From Flaviflagellibacter deserti (GTDB lineage Bacteria; Pseudomonadota; Alphaproteobacteria; Rhizobiales; Methylopilaceae), in assembly GCF_042652085.1 (NCBI RefSeq), contig NZ_JBHSJF010000006.1:1426001-1490000 (forward strand): 64,000 nt of DNA. The letters are read 5' to 3'. The notes under the pieces were generated by a model. That model was not told the origin of the DNA. It saw nothing but the letters and a program-made list of their open reading frames with translations, and ran no database searches. The position numbers and the translations under genes were made by a program. Position 1 is the stretch's first letter; each line of letters starts with the position of its first letter. Below are positions 26,320 through 34,254 of this stretch, one piece after another.

Positions 26320-27797
26320 TAGTCGATGCCCAGTTTAGCCTTCAGCAGATCGCTGACCGCCTGCGGGTTGGCCTTGCCGCCGGTCGATTTCATCACCTGG
26401 CCGACGAACCAGCCGAGCATGCCCGGCTTGCCCTTGGCCTGCTCGGCCTTTTCGGGGTTCGTGGCGATGATCTCGTCGACGGCCTTCTCGATCGCGCCGG
26501 TATCGGTGACCTGCTTCAGGCCGCGCGTCTCGACGATCTCCTTCGGGTCGCCGCCCTCGGTCCAGACGATCTCGAACACGTCCTTGGCGATCTTGCCCGA
26601 GATCGTGCCGTCCTTGATGAGGTCGATCAGCGAGCCGAGCTGGGCCGCCGAGAACGGGCTGTCGTCGATCGAATGGCCTTCCTTGTTCAGGCGGCCGAAC
26701 AGTTCGTTGATCACCCAGTTCGCGACGATCTTGCCGTCGCGGCCCTTGGCGACGGTCTCGTAGAAATCGGCCGAAGCCTTCTCCGCCACCAGCACGTCGG
26801 CATCATAGGCCGAGAGCCCGTATTGCGTCTGGAAGCGCGCCTTCTTCTCGTCCGGCAGTTCCGGCAGCGCGGCTTCCAGTTCCTCGATCAGGCCTTCCGG
26901 CAGGTCGAGCGGGAGCAAATCCGGATCAGGGAAGTAGCGGTAATCGTGCGCCTCTTCCTTCGAACGCATGGACCGCGTCTCGCCCTTGCCGGGATCGAAC
27001 AGGCGGGTTTCCTGATCGATCGTGCCGCCGTCCTCGATGATGCCGATCTGGCGGCGCGCTTCGTATTCGATGGCCTGGCCGATGAAGCGGATCGAGTTGA
27101 CGTTCTTGATCTCGCAGCGCGTGCCGAAAGGCTCGCCCGGCTTGCGGACGGAGACGTTCACGTCGGCGCGGAGATTGCCCTTCTCCATGTCGCCGTCGCA
27201 GGTGCCGAGATAGCGCAGGATCGTGCGCAGCTTGGTGACGAACGCCCGCGCCTCATCCGACGAACGAAGGTCGGGCTTCGAGACGATCTCCATCAGCGCG
27301 ACGCCCGAACGGTTCAGGTCGACGAAGGAATTGCGCGGGTCCTGGTCGTGGATCGACTTGCCGGCGTCCTGTTCGAGATGCAGGCGCTCGATGCCGACCT
27401 TGATCTGGCCGTCGGGCATGTCGAGCACGACCTCGCCCTCGCCGACGATCGGGCTCTTGTACTGCGAGATCTGGTAGCCCTGCGGCAGGTCCGGATAGAA
27501 GTAGTTCTTGCGGTCGAACACCGAGCGCGGATGGATCTCCGCCTTCAGGCCGAGACCGGTGCGCACCGCCTGCCGCACGCATTCCTCGTTGATCACCGGC
27601 AGCATGCCCGGCATCGCCGCGTCGACCAGCGAGACGTTCGAGTTCGGTGGACGGCCGAATTCGGTCGAGGCGCCGGAGAACAGCTTGGCCTCGGACGTCA
27701 CCTGGGCATGGATCTCCATGCCGATGACGATTTCCCAATCGGCCGTTGCGCCCTTGATGAGCTTCTTCGGATCGGCGGGACGGACATGCATGTTCAT
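26319..27797 (-). CDS. gatB: Aspartyl/glutamyl-tRNA amidotransferase subunit B
   Basis: 492 residues. Subunit B binds misacylated tRNA and the kinase site that activates Glu-tRNA(Gln) or Asp-tRNA(Asn) for amidation. WEIVIGMEIHAQV, LFDRKNYFYPDLPQGYQISQ (split here as HPRSVFDRKNYFYPDLP) and the C-terminal YqeY-like helical domain ending QAVSDLLKAKLGI are diagnostic. The ATG at 27797 gives MNMHVRPADP; further upstream sequence is not homologous. It is separated from gatC-gatA by three genes in the same operon. Confidence 0.97.
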   Translation of the reverse strand: MNMHVRPADPKKLIKGATADWEIVIGMEIHAQVTSEAKLFSGASTEFGRPPNSNVSLVDAAMPGMLPVINEECVRQAVRTGLGLKAEIHPRSVFDRKNYFYPDLPQGYQISQYKSPIVGEGEVVLDMPDGQIKVGIERLHLEQDAGKSIHDQDPRNSFVDLNRSGVALMEIVSKPDLRSSDEARAFVTKLRTILRYLGTCDGDMEKGNLRADVNVSVRKPGEPFGTRCEIKNVNSIRFIGQAIEYEARRQIGIIEDGGTIDQETRLFDPGKGETRSMRSKEEAHDYRYFPDPDLLPLDLPEGLIEELEAALPELPDEKKARFQTQYGLSAYDADVLVAEKASADFYETVAKGRDGKIVANWVINELFGRLNKEGHSIDDSPFSAAQLGSLIDLIKDGTISGKIAKDVFEIVWTEGGDPKEIVETRGLKQVTDTGAIEKAVDEIIATNPEKAEQAKGKPGMLGWFVGQVMKSTGGKANPQAVSDLLKAKLGID

Positions 27798-27814
27798 CGG
27801 AATTTCCTGGTCTC

Positions 27815-28285
27815 TCAGAGGCGTCCGTAGACAGCCCATTTCTGGTCGAGGGCGGCGGCGTTGTCCTCGGCGCATTGTTCCACGGCAATCGGACCACCGT
27901 CGACCGGTTCACCCCTCGGCACGAGGCAGAGCCGGTTCGCGCCAACGAGCAGACCGGCGCGGGACAAAGTCCAGCTCTGGCCCGGCAGCCCCCGGCATTG
28001 CGTGGCGGCCGCGATCAGGTTCTGGCGGGTGCTGTCGACCGCGATGATCTCGACGCAGGCCTTCGCGACGATCAGCACATTGGCCTGGCCCTTGCGGAAC
28101 TCCTGGAATTCCGAGTTGGCACACGCCTTCAGCGACAGCTTGTATCCCGGCTGGTTGGTCGGCTCCGCCGTCAGGCACAGGTCGGACTTTCCGAGCGGCC
28201 GCAGCGTGCCGGCGCTCGCCGACCCAGCCGCCAGCATCAAGCCGGCAAGCACGAGCATTCCGAACATGGCACGGAGCATCGCCAT
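27815..28285 (-). CDS. Secreted protein with possible ricin-type beta-trefoil
   Basis: 156 residues with a Sec signal peptide (cleavage after AGSASA, about residue 25). The mature part has six Cys and three repeats with a C-x-L or Q-x-W pattern (DLCLTAEP...LKAC; ...PGQSWTL; ...LCLVPRGE...DQKWAVY), suggesting an R-type lectin fold, although this is a weak match by eye. Ligand unknown. It sits 17 bp upstream of gatB and 3 bp after the 104-residue protein gene. Confidence 0.7.
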   Translation of the reverse strand: MAMLRAMFGMLVLAGLMLAAGSASAGTLRPLGKSDLCLTAEPTNQPGYKLSLKACANSEFQEFRKGQANVLIVAKACVEIIAVDSTRQNLIAAATQCRGLPGQSWTLSRAGLLVGANRLCLVPRGEPVDGGPIAVEQCAEDNAAALDQKWAVYGRL

Positions 28286-28288
28286 CGC

Positions 28289-28603
28289 TCAGGCCACCCT
28301 TGCGTTCGACGGGACGGAGGCGAGCAAGGTCGTCGCGATCTTGTCCCATTCCTGGTCGAGCGGCTCCTGGCTCCGCGCGCGGCCGGACTGCCCGTACCAA
28401 TAGCCGGCATTGTCGAGGTCGCCCTCGACGCGGTGAAGATGCGCGTGCACCCACGCGCCTTCCTTGGTGGGAATACCCTGCGCGGTCTCGTGCGCGAGCT
28501 CCCAATTGCCCTTCTTCGCCCACCACAGGGCGACAAGAACCGGTGTCGCCTCAAGCGGCGGGCGCTCGCCGGTCAGGCTGTCCTTGAATTCTGCGAGGTT
28601 CAT
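28289..28603 (-). CDS. Conserved hypothetical protein (104 residues)
   Basis: A soluble helical protein with a central GNWELAHETAQ and AWVHAHLHRVEGDLDNAGYWYG, a pattern I recall from widespread uncharacterised bacterial proteins. No enzymatic motif is visible. The ATG at 28603 follows GGGAGGTGACCTG, which decides the start over in-frame ATG 28633. It lies 4 bp after the chorismate mutase gene. Confidence 0.8.
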   Translation of the reverse strand: MNLAEFKDSLTGERPPLEATPVLVALWWAKKGNWELAHETAQGIPTKEGAWVHAHLHRVEGDLDNAGYWYGQSGRARSQEPLDQEWDKIATTLLASVPSNARVA

Positions 28604-28607
28604 CAGG

Positions 28608-28895
28608 TCACCTCCCGAGCGTTCGCTCTTCATATTCGACTGTCCACGCGATCAGGGCGCGATACAAGATTTCGGCGAGATCGGGCGGCGCTCCATTGGC
28701 CTCGGCCTCTTGGCGGGCATGGGCGACGACTTCCTCGACACGCTCCGGCAGGAGCGCCGGAATTCCCTGCTCCGCCTTGATGGCGATAACGCGGTCGACG
28801 ACCGCGACGCGCTTGGCGAGCAGCTTCACGAGTTCCGCGTCGATCGCGTCGATATCGGCACGCGCCTCGGTCAGAAACTCGCGATCCGTGCTCAC
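28608..28895 (-). CDS. AroQ-type chorismate mutase family protein
   Basis: 95 residues, an all-helical AroQ domain: TEARADIDAIDAELVKLLAKRV (helix 1 with catalytic Arg), VDRVIAIKAEQG (Arg, Lys), PERVEEVV and a C-terminal helix with LIAWTVEYEE. It would convert chorismate to prephenate; the PERV and WxxE pattern also recalls the PchB isochorismate pyruvate-lyase subgroup, so the reaction is not certain. The start is taken as GTG 28895 overlapping the gatA stop (GTGA); GTG 28901 is an alternative. Confidence 0.88.
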   Translation of the reverse strand: MSTDREFLTEARADIDAIDAELVKLLAKRVAVVDRVIAIKAEQGIPALLPERVEEVVAHARQEAEANGAPPDLAEILYRALIAWTVEYEERTLGR

Positions 28896-30424
28896 CGCCA
28901 CCAGGCCTCCGGCTTGGGATGGACGCCGGCCGCGTCCTCGATGACCTGGCCGACCGAGAACAAAGTCTCCTCGTCGAACGGGCGGCCGATCAGCTGCAGG
29001 CCGAGCGGCAGGCCGTCCTGCGACGAGCCGGCGGGAACCGAAATGCCCGGCAGGCCAGCCATGTTCACCGTCACCGTGAAGATGTCGAGGAGGTACATCT
29101 CGACCGGATCGACCGAGCCCTTGGAGCCGATCGGGAAGGCTACCGACGGCGTCGTCGGTGTCAGGATGGCGTCGACGCCCGCCGCAAATGCCTGCTCGAA
29201 ATCACGCTTGATCAGCGTACGCAGTTTCTGCGCCCGCACGTAATAGGCGTCGTAATAGCCCGCCGACAGCACGTAGGTGCCGATCATGATGCGCCGCCTC
29301 ACCTCGGCGCCGAAACCGGCGGCGCGGGTGTTCTCGTACATCTCGGTCACGTCCTTGCCCGGCACACGGGCGCCGTAGCGGACGCCGTCATAGCGGGCGA
29401 GGTTCGACGAGGCCTCGGCCGGCGCCACGATGTAATACGCCGGCAGCGCATATTTCGTGTACGGCAGCGAGATCTCGACCACATCGGCACCCGCCGCCTT
29501 CAGCCATTCGCGGCCCTTGTGCCAGAGACTGTCCATCTCTTCCGGCATGCCGTCGACACGGTATTCCTTCGGAACGCCGATCTTCAGCCCCTTCACCGAG
29601 CGTCCGACAGACGCCTCGTAATCCGGCACCGGCTGGTTCACCGAGGTCGAATCCTTCGGGTCGTAGCCCGCCATCGAGCGCATCAGGATCGCGGTATCGC
29701 GCACCGTGCGGGCGAACGGACCGGCCTGGTCGAGCGAGGATGCGAAGGCCACGATGCCCCAGCGCGAGCAGCGGCCATAGGTTGGCTTGATGCCGACGAT
29801 GCCGGTGAACGCGGCCGGCTGGCGGATCGAGCCGCCGGTATCGGTGCCGGTCGCACCGAGGCACAGACGCGCGGCCACGGCGGCAGACGAACCGCCGGAC
29901 GAGCCGCCTGGAACGAGCACGCCGGCTTCGCCTGCCGTCGCGAGGTTCGACAGGCTCGCCTTCGCCCGGGCGCGATCGGCATTGCCGGCAAGCCAGGGAT
30001 TGGCGACCGGACCGAACGCCGACGTCTCGTTCGACGAGCCCATGGCGAATTCGTCGTTGTTCAATTTGCCGAGCATGACCGCGCCGTCGCGCCAGAGCTG
30101 GCTCGTGACGGTCGATTCATAGGTCGGCTTGAAGTCGTCCAGAATGCGCGAGCAGGCGGTCGTCCGCACGCCCTCGGTCGCGAACAGATCCTTCACGCCG
30201 AGCGGAATGCCCTCGAGCGCTCCGCCCTCGCCCTTCGCGAGCTTCGCATCGCTGGCCTTGGCCATCTCGCGCGCCTTCTCGGGCGTTTCGAGGATGTAGG
30301 CGTTCAGCCCGCGCGCGGCCTCGACGGCGGCGATATGGGCGTCGGCAAGCTCGGTCGCGGTGAACTTCTTGGCACGCAGGCCGTCGCGCGCCTCGGCAAG
30401 CGTCAGGTCGGTCAGCTCACTCAT
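28892..30424 (-). CDS. gatA: Aspartyl/glutamyl-tRNA amidotransferase subunit A
   Basis: Glutaminase subunit of GatCAB, 510 residues, amidase-signature family. Catalytic Lys in GIPLGVKDLF (about 80), the cis-Ser in GGSSGGSSAAVAAR and the nucleophilic Ser in GATGTDTGGSIRQPAAF. The ATG at 30424 overlaps the gatC stop as TGATG; a GTG one codon earlier is less likely. It is followed by an overlapping chorismate mutase gene rather than by gatB. Confidence 0.98.
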   Translation of the reverse strand: MSELTDLTLAEARDGLRAKKFTATELADAHIAAVEAARGLNAYILETPEKAREMAKASDAKLAKGEGGALEGIPLGVKDLFATEGVRTTACSRILDDFKPTYESTVTSQLWRDGAVMLGKLNNDEFAMGSSNETSAFGPVANPWLAGNADRARAKASLSNLATAGEAGVLVPGGSSGGSSAAVAARLCLGATGTDTGGSIRQPAAFTGIVGIKPTYGRCSRWGIVAFASSLDQAGPFARTVRDTAILMRSMAGYDPKDSTSVNQPVPDYEASVGRSVKGLKIGVPKEYRVDGMPEEMDSLWHKGREWLKAAGADVVEISLPYTKYALPAYYIVAPAEASSNLARYDGVRYGARVPGKDVTEMYENTRAAGFGAEVRRRIMIGTYVLSAGYYDAYYVRAQKLRTLIKRDFEQAFAAGVDAILTPTTPSVAFPIGSKGSVDPVEMYLLDIFTVTVNMAGLPGISVPAGSSQDGLPLGLQLIGRPFDEETLFSVGQVIEDAAGVHPKPEAWWR

Positions 30425-30711
30425 CACTCGACCACCTTCGGCACGACGTAGAAATCACCCTCGCGAACCGGCGCATTGGCCAGCACCTTCTCCGGCTCGC
30501 CGCCGGCCGTGACCCCGTCCTTGCGCATCGGGATCGCCATCGGCGTCACGGACGTCATCGGCGGCACGTCGGTCACGTCGACGGCATTCAGCTCCTCGAC
30601 GAAGGCCAGGATCGCGTTGATCTCGCCCGCCAGATGCGGAACCTCGTCATCCTTCACCGCAATGCGCGCGAGCTTCGCGACGCGCCGGACCGTGGTCTCG
30701 TCGACCGCCAT
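30424..30711 (-). CDS. gatC: Aspartyl/glutamyl-tRNA amidotransferase subunit C
   Basis: 95 residues. It tethers GatA and GatB. VAKLARIAVKDDEVPHLAGEINAILAFVEELN and the end VREGDFYVVPKVVE are typical. First gene of an eight-gene minus-strand run gatC-gatA-mutase-hypothetical-trefoil-gatB-GT39-GT39 with gaps from overlap to 17 bp. Confidence 0.96.
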   Translation of the reverse strand: MAVDETTVRRVAKLARIAVKDDEVPHLAGEINAILAFVEELNAVDVTDVPPMTSVTPMAIPMRKDGVTAGGEPEKVLANAPVREGDFYVVPKVVE

Positions 30712-30790
30712 GCCATTCCCTTTGATAAGTCAGTATTGATTGTTGAAGCCGGATTAGCACTTGCCACGATGGTGTCGCAACGCTCTCGGC

Positions 30791-30860
30791 GTCATCCTCC
30801 GGCTTGACCGGAGGATCCATATCGCCGCGCCCTCGGATCCTCCGGCTTGGAGAACGACGA
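30791..30860. repeat. Paired palindromic repeat (GTCAT...ATCCA family), copy 4, right unit decayed
   Basis: The left unit, with CCTCCGG/CCGGAGG arms, is intact; the right unit (GGATCCTCCGGCTTGGAG) has lost its second stem arm. It lies between gatC and the convergent-side end of the UPF0173 gene. Confidence 0.75.
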
Positions 30861-31556
30861 CTACGCCTCGAACGCCACGCCCTTCTCCGGCACCACGATC
30901 TTGGTCTTGGCTTTCGTCACCTGCCTGATGAAGTCGTCCGCGTTCGGAGCGAGCAGCCCGAACGTCGCGTAATGGCAGGGAACGACCGTCTCCAGATCGA
31001 GGAAATTGTTAACCGCATAGGCCGCCGTGCGCGCGCCCATGGTGAAGCGGTCGCCGATCGGCACGAAGCCGATCTTCGGCTGGTACAGTTCCTGGATCAG
31101 CTTCATGTCGCTGAACAGGCCGGTATCGCCGAGATGGTAGACGGTCGGTTGCCCTGGAGCCTCAACGATGATGCCGTTCGGATGGCCGAGCTGGGCGAAG
31201 ACGCCGTTCACGAGTTCGCCCGACGAATGGAAGGCCTGGACGAGCGTGACCGTGAAACCCGGGAGCTGGATCGAGCCGCCGGTGTTCATCGGCTCGACCT
31301 TCTCGACACCCTGCCCGTTCAGCCAGCTCACCACCTCGAAGCTGGAGACGAGCGTTGCGCCGGTCTGCTTGGCAATCTGAACCGTATCCCCGACATGGTC
31401 GCCATGGCCGTGCGTCAGCAGGATATGCGTCACGCCGCGCGTGACCTCGTTCATGTCGCCCCTGTAGCCGGAGCCGGTGATGAAGGGATCTAACAGGATG
31501 CCGACCTCGCCGAACTCGAGCTTGAACGCCGAATGGCCGTACCAGGTAATGCGCAT
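30861..31556 (-). CDS. UPF0173 metal-dependent hydrolase (MBL fold)
   Basis: 231 residues. MRITWYGHSAFKLEFG, LLTHGHGDHVGD (zinc ligands HxHxDH), the AFHSSG loop, YHLGDTGLFSDM and PIGDRFTMGA are the UPF0173 markers. The fold is that of metallo-beta-lactamases; the substrate is not known. Divergent from ruvX across about 100 bp. Confidence 0.93.
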   Translation of the reverse strand: MRITWYGHSAFKLEFGEVGILLDPFITGSGYRGDMNEVTRGVTHILLTHGHGDHVGDTVQIAKQTGATLVSSFEVVSWLNGQGVEKVEPMNTGGSIQLPGFTVTLVQAFHSSGELVNGVFAQLGHPNGIIVEAPGQPTVYHLGDTGLFSDMKLIQELYQPKIGFVPIGDRFTMGARTAAYAVNNFLDLETVVPCHYATFGLLAPNADDFIRQVTKAKTKIVVPEKGVAFEA

Positions 31557-31658
31557 CGAACTCTCCCGCTGGACTCGGGCGACAAGCTAGCGGCCGGAAA
31601 GCATTGGTCAACGGTCGGCGGCGTGGCGGATGGGTTTGGCGCGTGCTACTTCCGGCCG

Positions 31659-32135
31659 ATGCCCGCCCCCATCCTGACGCTCGACGCCCTCGCGCCGCTT
31701 CTGCCGCCCCGCGCATCCTTGTTCGGCCTCGATCTCGGGACGAAGACGATCGGCATCGCGGTCTCGGACGACGGCCGCCGTGTCTCGACGCCGCTGAAGA
31801 CGCTCTCGAAGACGAAATTCGGCAAGGATGCGGAGACGCTTCTCGCGCTTGCCGCCGAACGCAAGATCGCGGCTTTCGTTCTTGGCCTGCCGATCAACAT
31901 GGACGGCAGCGAAGGCCCGCGCGCCCAGGCGACACGCGCCTTCGCCCGCAATCTGTCGAACGTCACCGACCTGCCGATCGTTTTCTGGGACGAAAGGCTT
32001 TCGACGACGGCCGCCGAACGCCTGTTGATCGAGCAGGACATGAGCCGCGCCCGACGTGCCGAGGTGATCGACGCGCATGCCGCGAGCTTCATCCTTCAGG
32101 GAGCGCTCGACCGGCTGCGGGTTATGACGGCTTAG
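31659..32135 (+). CDS. ruvX: Pre-16S rRNA nuclease / Holliday junction resolvase-like protein YqgF
   Basis: 158 residues, RNase H-like fold: GLDLGTKTIGIAVSD holds the first catalytic Asp, VLGLPINMDGSEGPRAQ is the family signature, FWDERLSTTAAERLL supplies Glu, and VIDAHAASFILQGALD the last Asp. Probably matures 16S rRNA 5' ends. The ATG at 31659 is chosen by homology. Confidence 0.94.
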   Translation: MPAPILTLDALAPLLPPRASLFGLDLGTKTIGIAVSDDGRRVSTPLKTLSKTKFGKDAETLLALAAERKIAAFVLGLPINMDGSEGPRAQATRAFARNLSNVTDLPIVFWDERLSTTAAERLLIEQDMSRARRAEVIDAHAASFILQGALDRLRVMTA

Positions 32136-32140
32136 GTGCC

Positions 32141-32214
32141 GTCGTCCTCTGGCTTGACCGGAGGACCCATTGGGCGCTGTAGGATGGATCCTCCGGTCGA
32201 GCCGGAGGATGACG
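32141..32214. repeat. Paired palindromic repeat (GTCAT...ATCCA family), copy 5
   Basis: The left unit is CCTCTGGCTTGACCGGAGGACCCAT (degenerate stem); the right unit TCCTCCGGTCGAGCCGGAGG has an intact stem. Located just after ruvX, where it may also act as a transcript end. Confidence 0.78.
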
Positions 32215-32251
32215 ATTGAATGCGACTGCTGTCCGGTCTGACAGCCTGAGG

Positions 32252-32599
32252 CTACCAGCCGCCGGACTGAGCGGAATACCCCCCTCGCGGAGGTGACATC
32301 GGCCGGTCGCGATATGTCGGCGTCACACGGCGACCGCCGCAATACTCCGCCTCGGGATTGCAATTGTTGTAGTAATTGTCGATCGCGGCCGCACCGGCCT
32401 CGCCGGCGAAATCTCCACGACGCCAATCCGGACGGCCGTGCCCGTTCCAACCCGGCCGGTTCCAACTCGGTCCGTTGTTCCAGCCGGGGCCGTTATGGCC
32501 GCCGCCATGGGATGACGTGCCGACCGGCTGCGCCGAGACGGCGCCGGCAAGACCAGCGGCCAGAACGAGGCCGATCCCGATGGTTCGAACGAGGTGCAT
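32252..32599 (-). CDS. Small secreted Gly/Trp/Asn-rich protein
   Basis: 115 residues with a clear Sec signal peptide (MHLVRTIGIGLVLAAGLAGAVSAQ) and a low-complexity mature part rich in Gly, Trp, Asn and Pro (HNGPGWNNGPSWNRPGWNGHG), then a segment with two Cys (YNNCNPEAEYCGG). No known domain. GGAGACGAC precedes the ATG at 32599. Probably periplasmic or surface-associated; function unknown. Confidence 0.72.
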   Translation of the reverse strand: MHLVRTIGIGLVLAAGLAGAVSAQPVGTSSHGGGHNGPGWNNGPSWNRPGWNGHGRPDWRRGDFAGEAGAAAIDNYYNNCNPEAEYCGGRRVTPTYRDRPMSPPRGGYSAQSGGW

Positions 32600-32711
32600 G
32601 TCGTCTCCAAGGCGCTGTGCGCGCATCGGAATCTACCGCATCGCGCCTCGTTCTCTGAGCCGAAGCGCTCCAAACCTGCGGTCGTGGTTAAGCCGGGCTA
32701 TGCGCGAACAA

Positions 32712-32743
32712 TAAAAAAGGGACGCCCGAAGGCGTCCCTTTCC
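32712..32743 (-). terminator. Rho-independent terminator
   Basis: Perfect 10-bp stem AAGGGACGCC/GGCGTCCCTT (32717-32726, 32731-32740) with loop CGAA on the plus strand; on the minus strand it ends in a run of six T. It closes the gene at 32766-33191. Confidence 0.9.
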
Positions 32744-32765
32744 ACCATCCCGTGGTGAGCTGCGA

Positions 32766-33191
32766 TCACCAGTAGGGATGGCCGTAACCGTAGTAACGCC
32801 GCGGCGCGTAGTAGTACGGGCCGGGAGCGTAATAGGAGTTGTAGTAGACCCGGCGACGCGGGCCGCAATAATCATAATACGGGTCGCAATAGCCGCGGCC
32901 GTAGTAATATGGACTGCTGGCGATTGCCGCGCCGGCTGCGAGAGCGCCGAGACCGAGGCCGATGCCGATACCCGGGCCCCAACCGCGGCCACCACGGTAG
33001 CCACGATAATAGCCACGACGGCCACCGCGCCAGCGCACGTCGGTCAGAGTGGCGTCGCTCGTCGTCGCAGCTGCTGGCGAAATCGATTTGGCGCCGCCTG
33101 TGATCGGAGCGGCATTGGCAACACCCGTCGTTGCGGCAACGGAAAGCGCCACGGCGGCGATCAAGGCTTTGGTACCGGAAACTCTGAACAT
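32766..33191 (-). CDS. Secreted Tyr/Gly-rich protein with glycine zipper
   Basis: 141 residues: signal peptide to about ANA (residue 27), then a GYYRGYRGGRGWG segment, a glycine-zipper helix (GIGIGLGLGALAAGAAIA, about 73-90) and a Tyr-rich tail with two Cys (YGRGYCDPYYDYCG). Such proteins are frequent in Hyphomicrobiales and are thought to lie in the envelope; no function is established. It is followed by a strong terminator, so it is an independent transcription unit. Confidence 0.8.
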   Translation of the reverse strand: MFRVSGTKALIAAVALSVAATTGVANAAPITGGAKSISPAAATTSDATLTDVRWRGGRRGYYRGYRGGRGWGPGIGIGLGLGALAAGAAIASSPYYYGRGYCDPYYDYCGPRRRVYYNSYYAPGPYYYAPRRYYGYGHPYW

Positions 33192-33299
33192 AGTCTGATC
33201 CTCCTGAACGGATCGCCAGCCGACGCAGTCAGCCCTTTACCCTGAATAACGTCCCTGGCTTGCGGACGGTTCCGACTCCCCATATGAGATCGCCTTCGG

Positions 33300-34250
33300 A
33301 TGACCGCCACGGCCCCGACTTCACAATTTGCTCACCGGCACTTGCTCGGCATAGAGGGGCTATCGCCCTTCGAGATGACGGCATTGCTCGACATGGCCGA
33401 CGAGGCCGTCGAGCTCAATCGTCAGGTCGAAAAGAGGCGCACCACCCTCACCGGCCGCACCCAGATCAACCTGTTCTTCGAGAATTCGACGCGGACGCAG
33501 TCCTCGTTCGAGATCGCGGGCAAACGGCTTGGCGCCGACGTCATGAACATGGCGGTCGGCTCGTCCTCGATCAAAAAGGGCGAGACGCTTCTCGACACCG
33601 CCGCGACGCTGAACGCGATGCATCCCGATTTGATCGTGGTCCGCCATCACGCGGCCGGCGCGGTGCATCTCCTCGCCCGCAAGGTCGACTGCTCGGTCGT
33701 TAATGCCGGCGACGGCGCGCACGAGCATCCGACCCAGGCGCTGCTCGACGGCCTCACCATCCGCCGCAACAAGGGCCGCATTCAGGGCCTGATCGTCGCG
33801 ATCTGCGGCGACGTCCTGCACAGCCGCGTCGCGCGCTCAAACATAATCCTGTTGCAGGCGCTCGGCGCACGGGTCCGGGTGATCGGCCCGTCCACGCTCC
33901 TTCCGCGCGGCATCGACCGCTTCGGCGTCGAGGTCTTCCGCGACATGCGCGAGGGCCTGAAGGATGCCGACATCGTCATGATGCTGCGGCTGCAGCTCGA
34001 GCGGATGAACGGTTCCTTCGTGCCGTCGGTGCGCGAATATTTCCACTTCTACGGCCTCGATGCCGAGAAGCTGTCCTGGGCCAAGCCCGACGCGCTCGTC
34101 ATGCATCCCGGGCCGATGAACCGCGGCGTCGAGATCGACTCCGCAGTGGCGGACGGCGCACAGAGCCTGATCCGCGAACAGGTCGAGATGGGCGTCGCCG
34201 TGCGCATGGCCGTGCTCGAGGCCCTCGCCCGCAACCTGCCGAACCGGTGA
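33300..34250 (+). CDS. pyrB: Aspartate carbamoyltransferase, catalytic subunit
   Basis: 316 residues. Carbamoyl phosphate plus aspartate gives N-carbamoylaspartate in pyrimidine synthesis. Carbamoyl-phosphate site FFENSTRTQSSFE near residue 57, VVRHHAAGAVHLLA, GDGAHEHPTQALLD, and the aspartate loop MMLRLQLERM. No regulatory subunit is nearby; instead a dihydroorotase-like gene follows after 4 bp, as in organisms where the two proteins form a complex. Confidence 0.97.
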   Translation: MTATAPTSQFAHRHLLGIEGLSPFEMTALLDMADEAVELNRQVEKRRTTLTGRTQINLFFENSTRTQSSFEIAGKRLGADVMNMAVGSSSIKKGETLLDTAATLNAMHPDLIVVRHHAAGAVHLLARKVDCSVVNAGDGAHEHPTQALLDGLTIRRNKGRIQGLIVAICGDVLHSRVARSNIILLQALGARVRVIGPSTLLPRGIDRFGVEVFRDMREGLKDADIVMMLRLQLERMNGSFVPSVREYFHFYGLDAEKLSWAKPDALVMHPGPMNRGVEIDSAVADGAQSLIREQVEMGVAVRMAVLEALARNLPNR

Positions 34251-34254
34251 TGCG

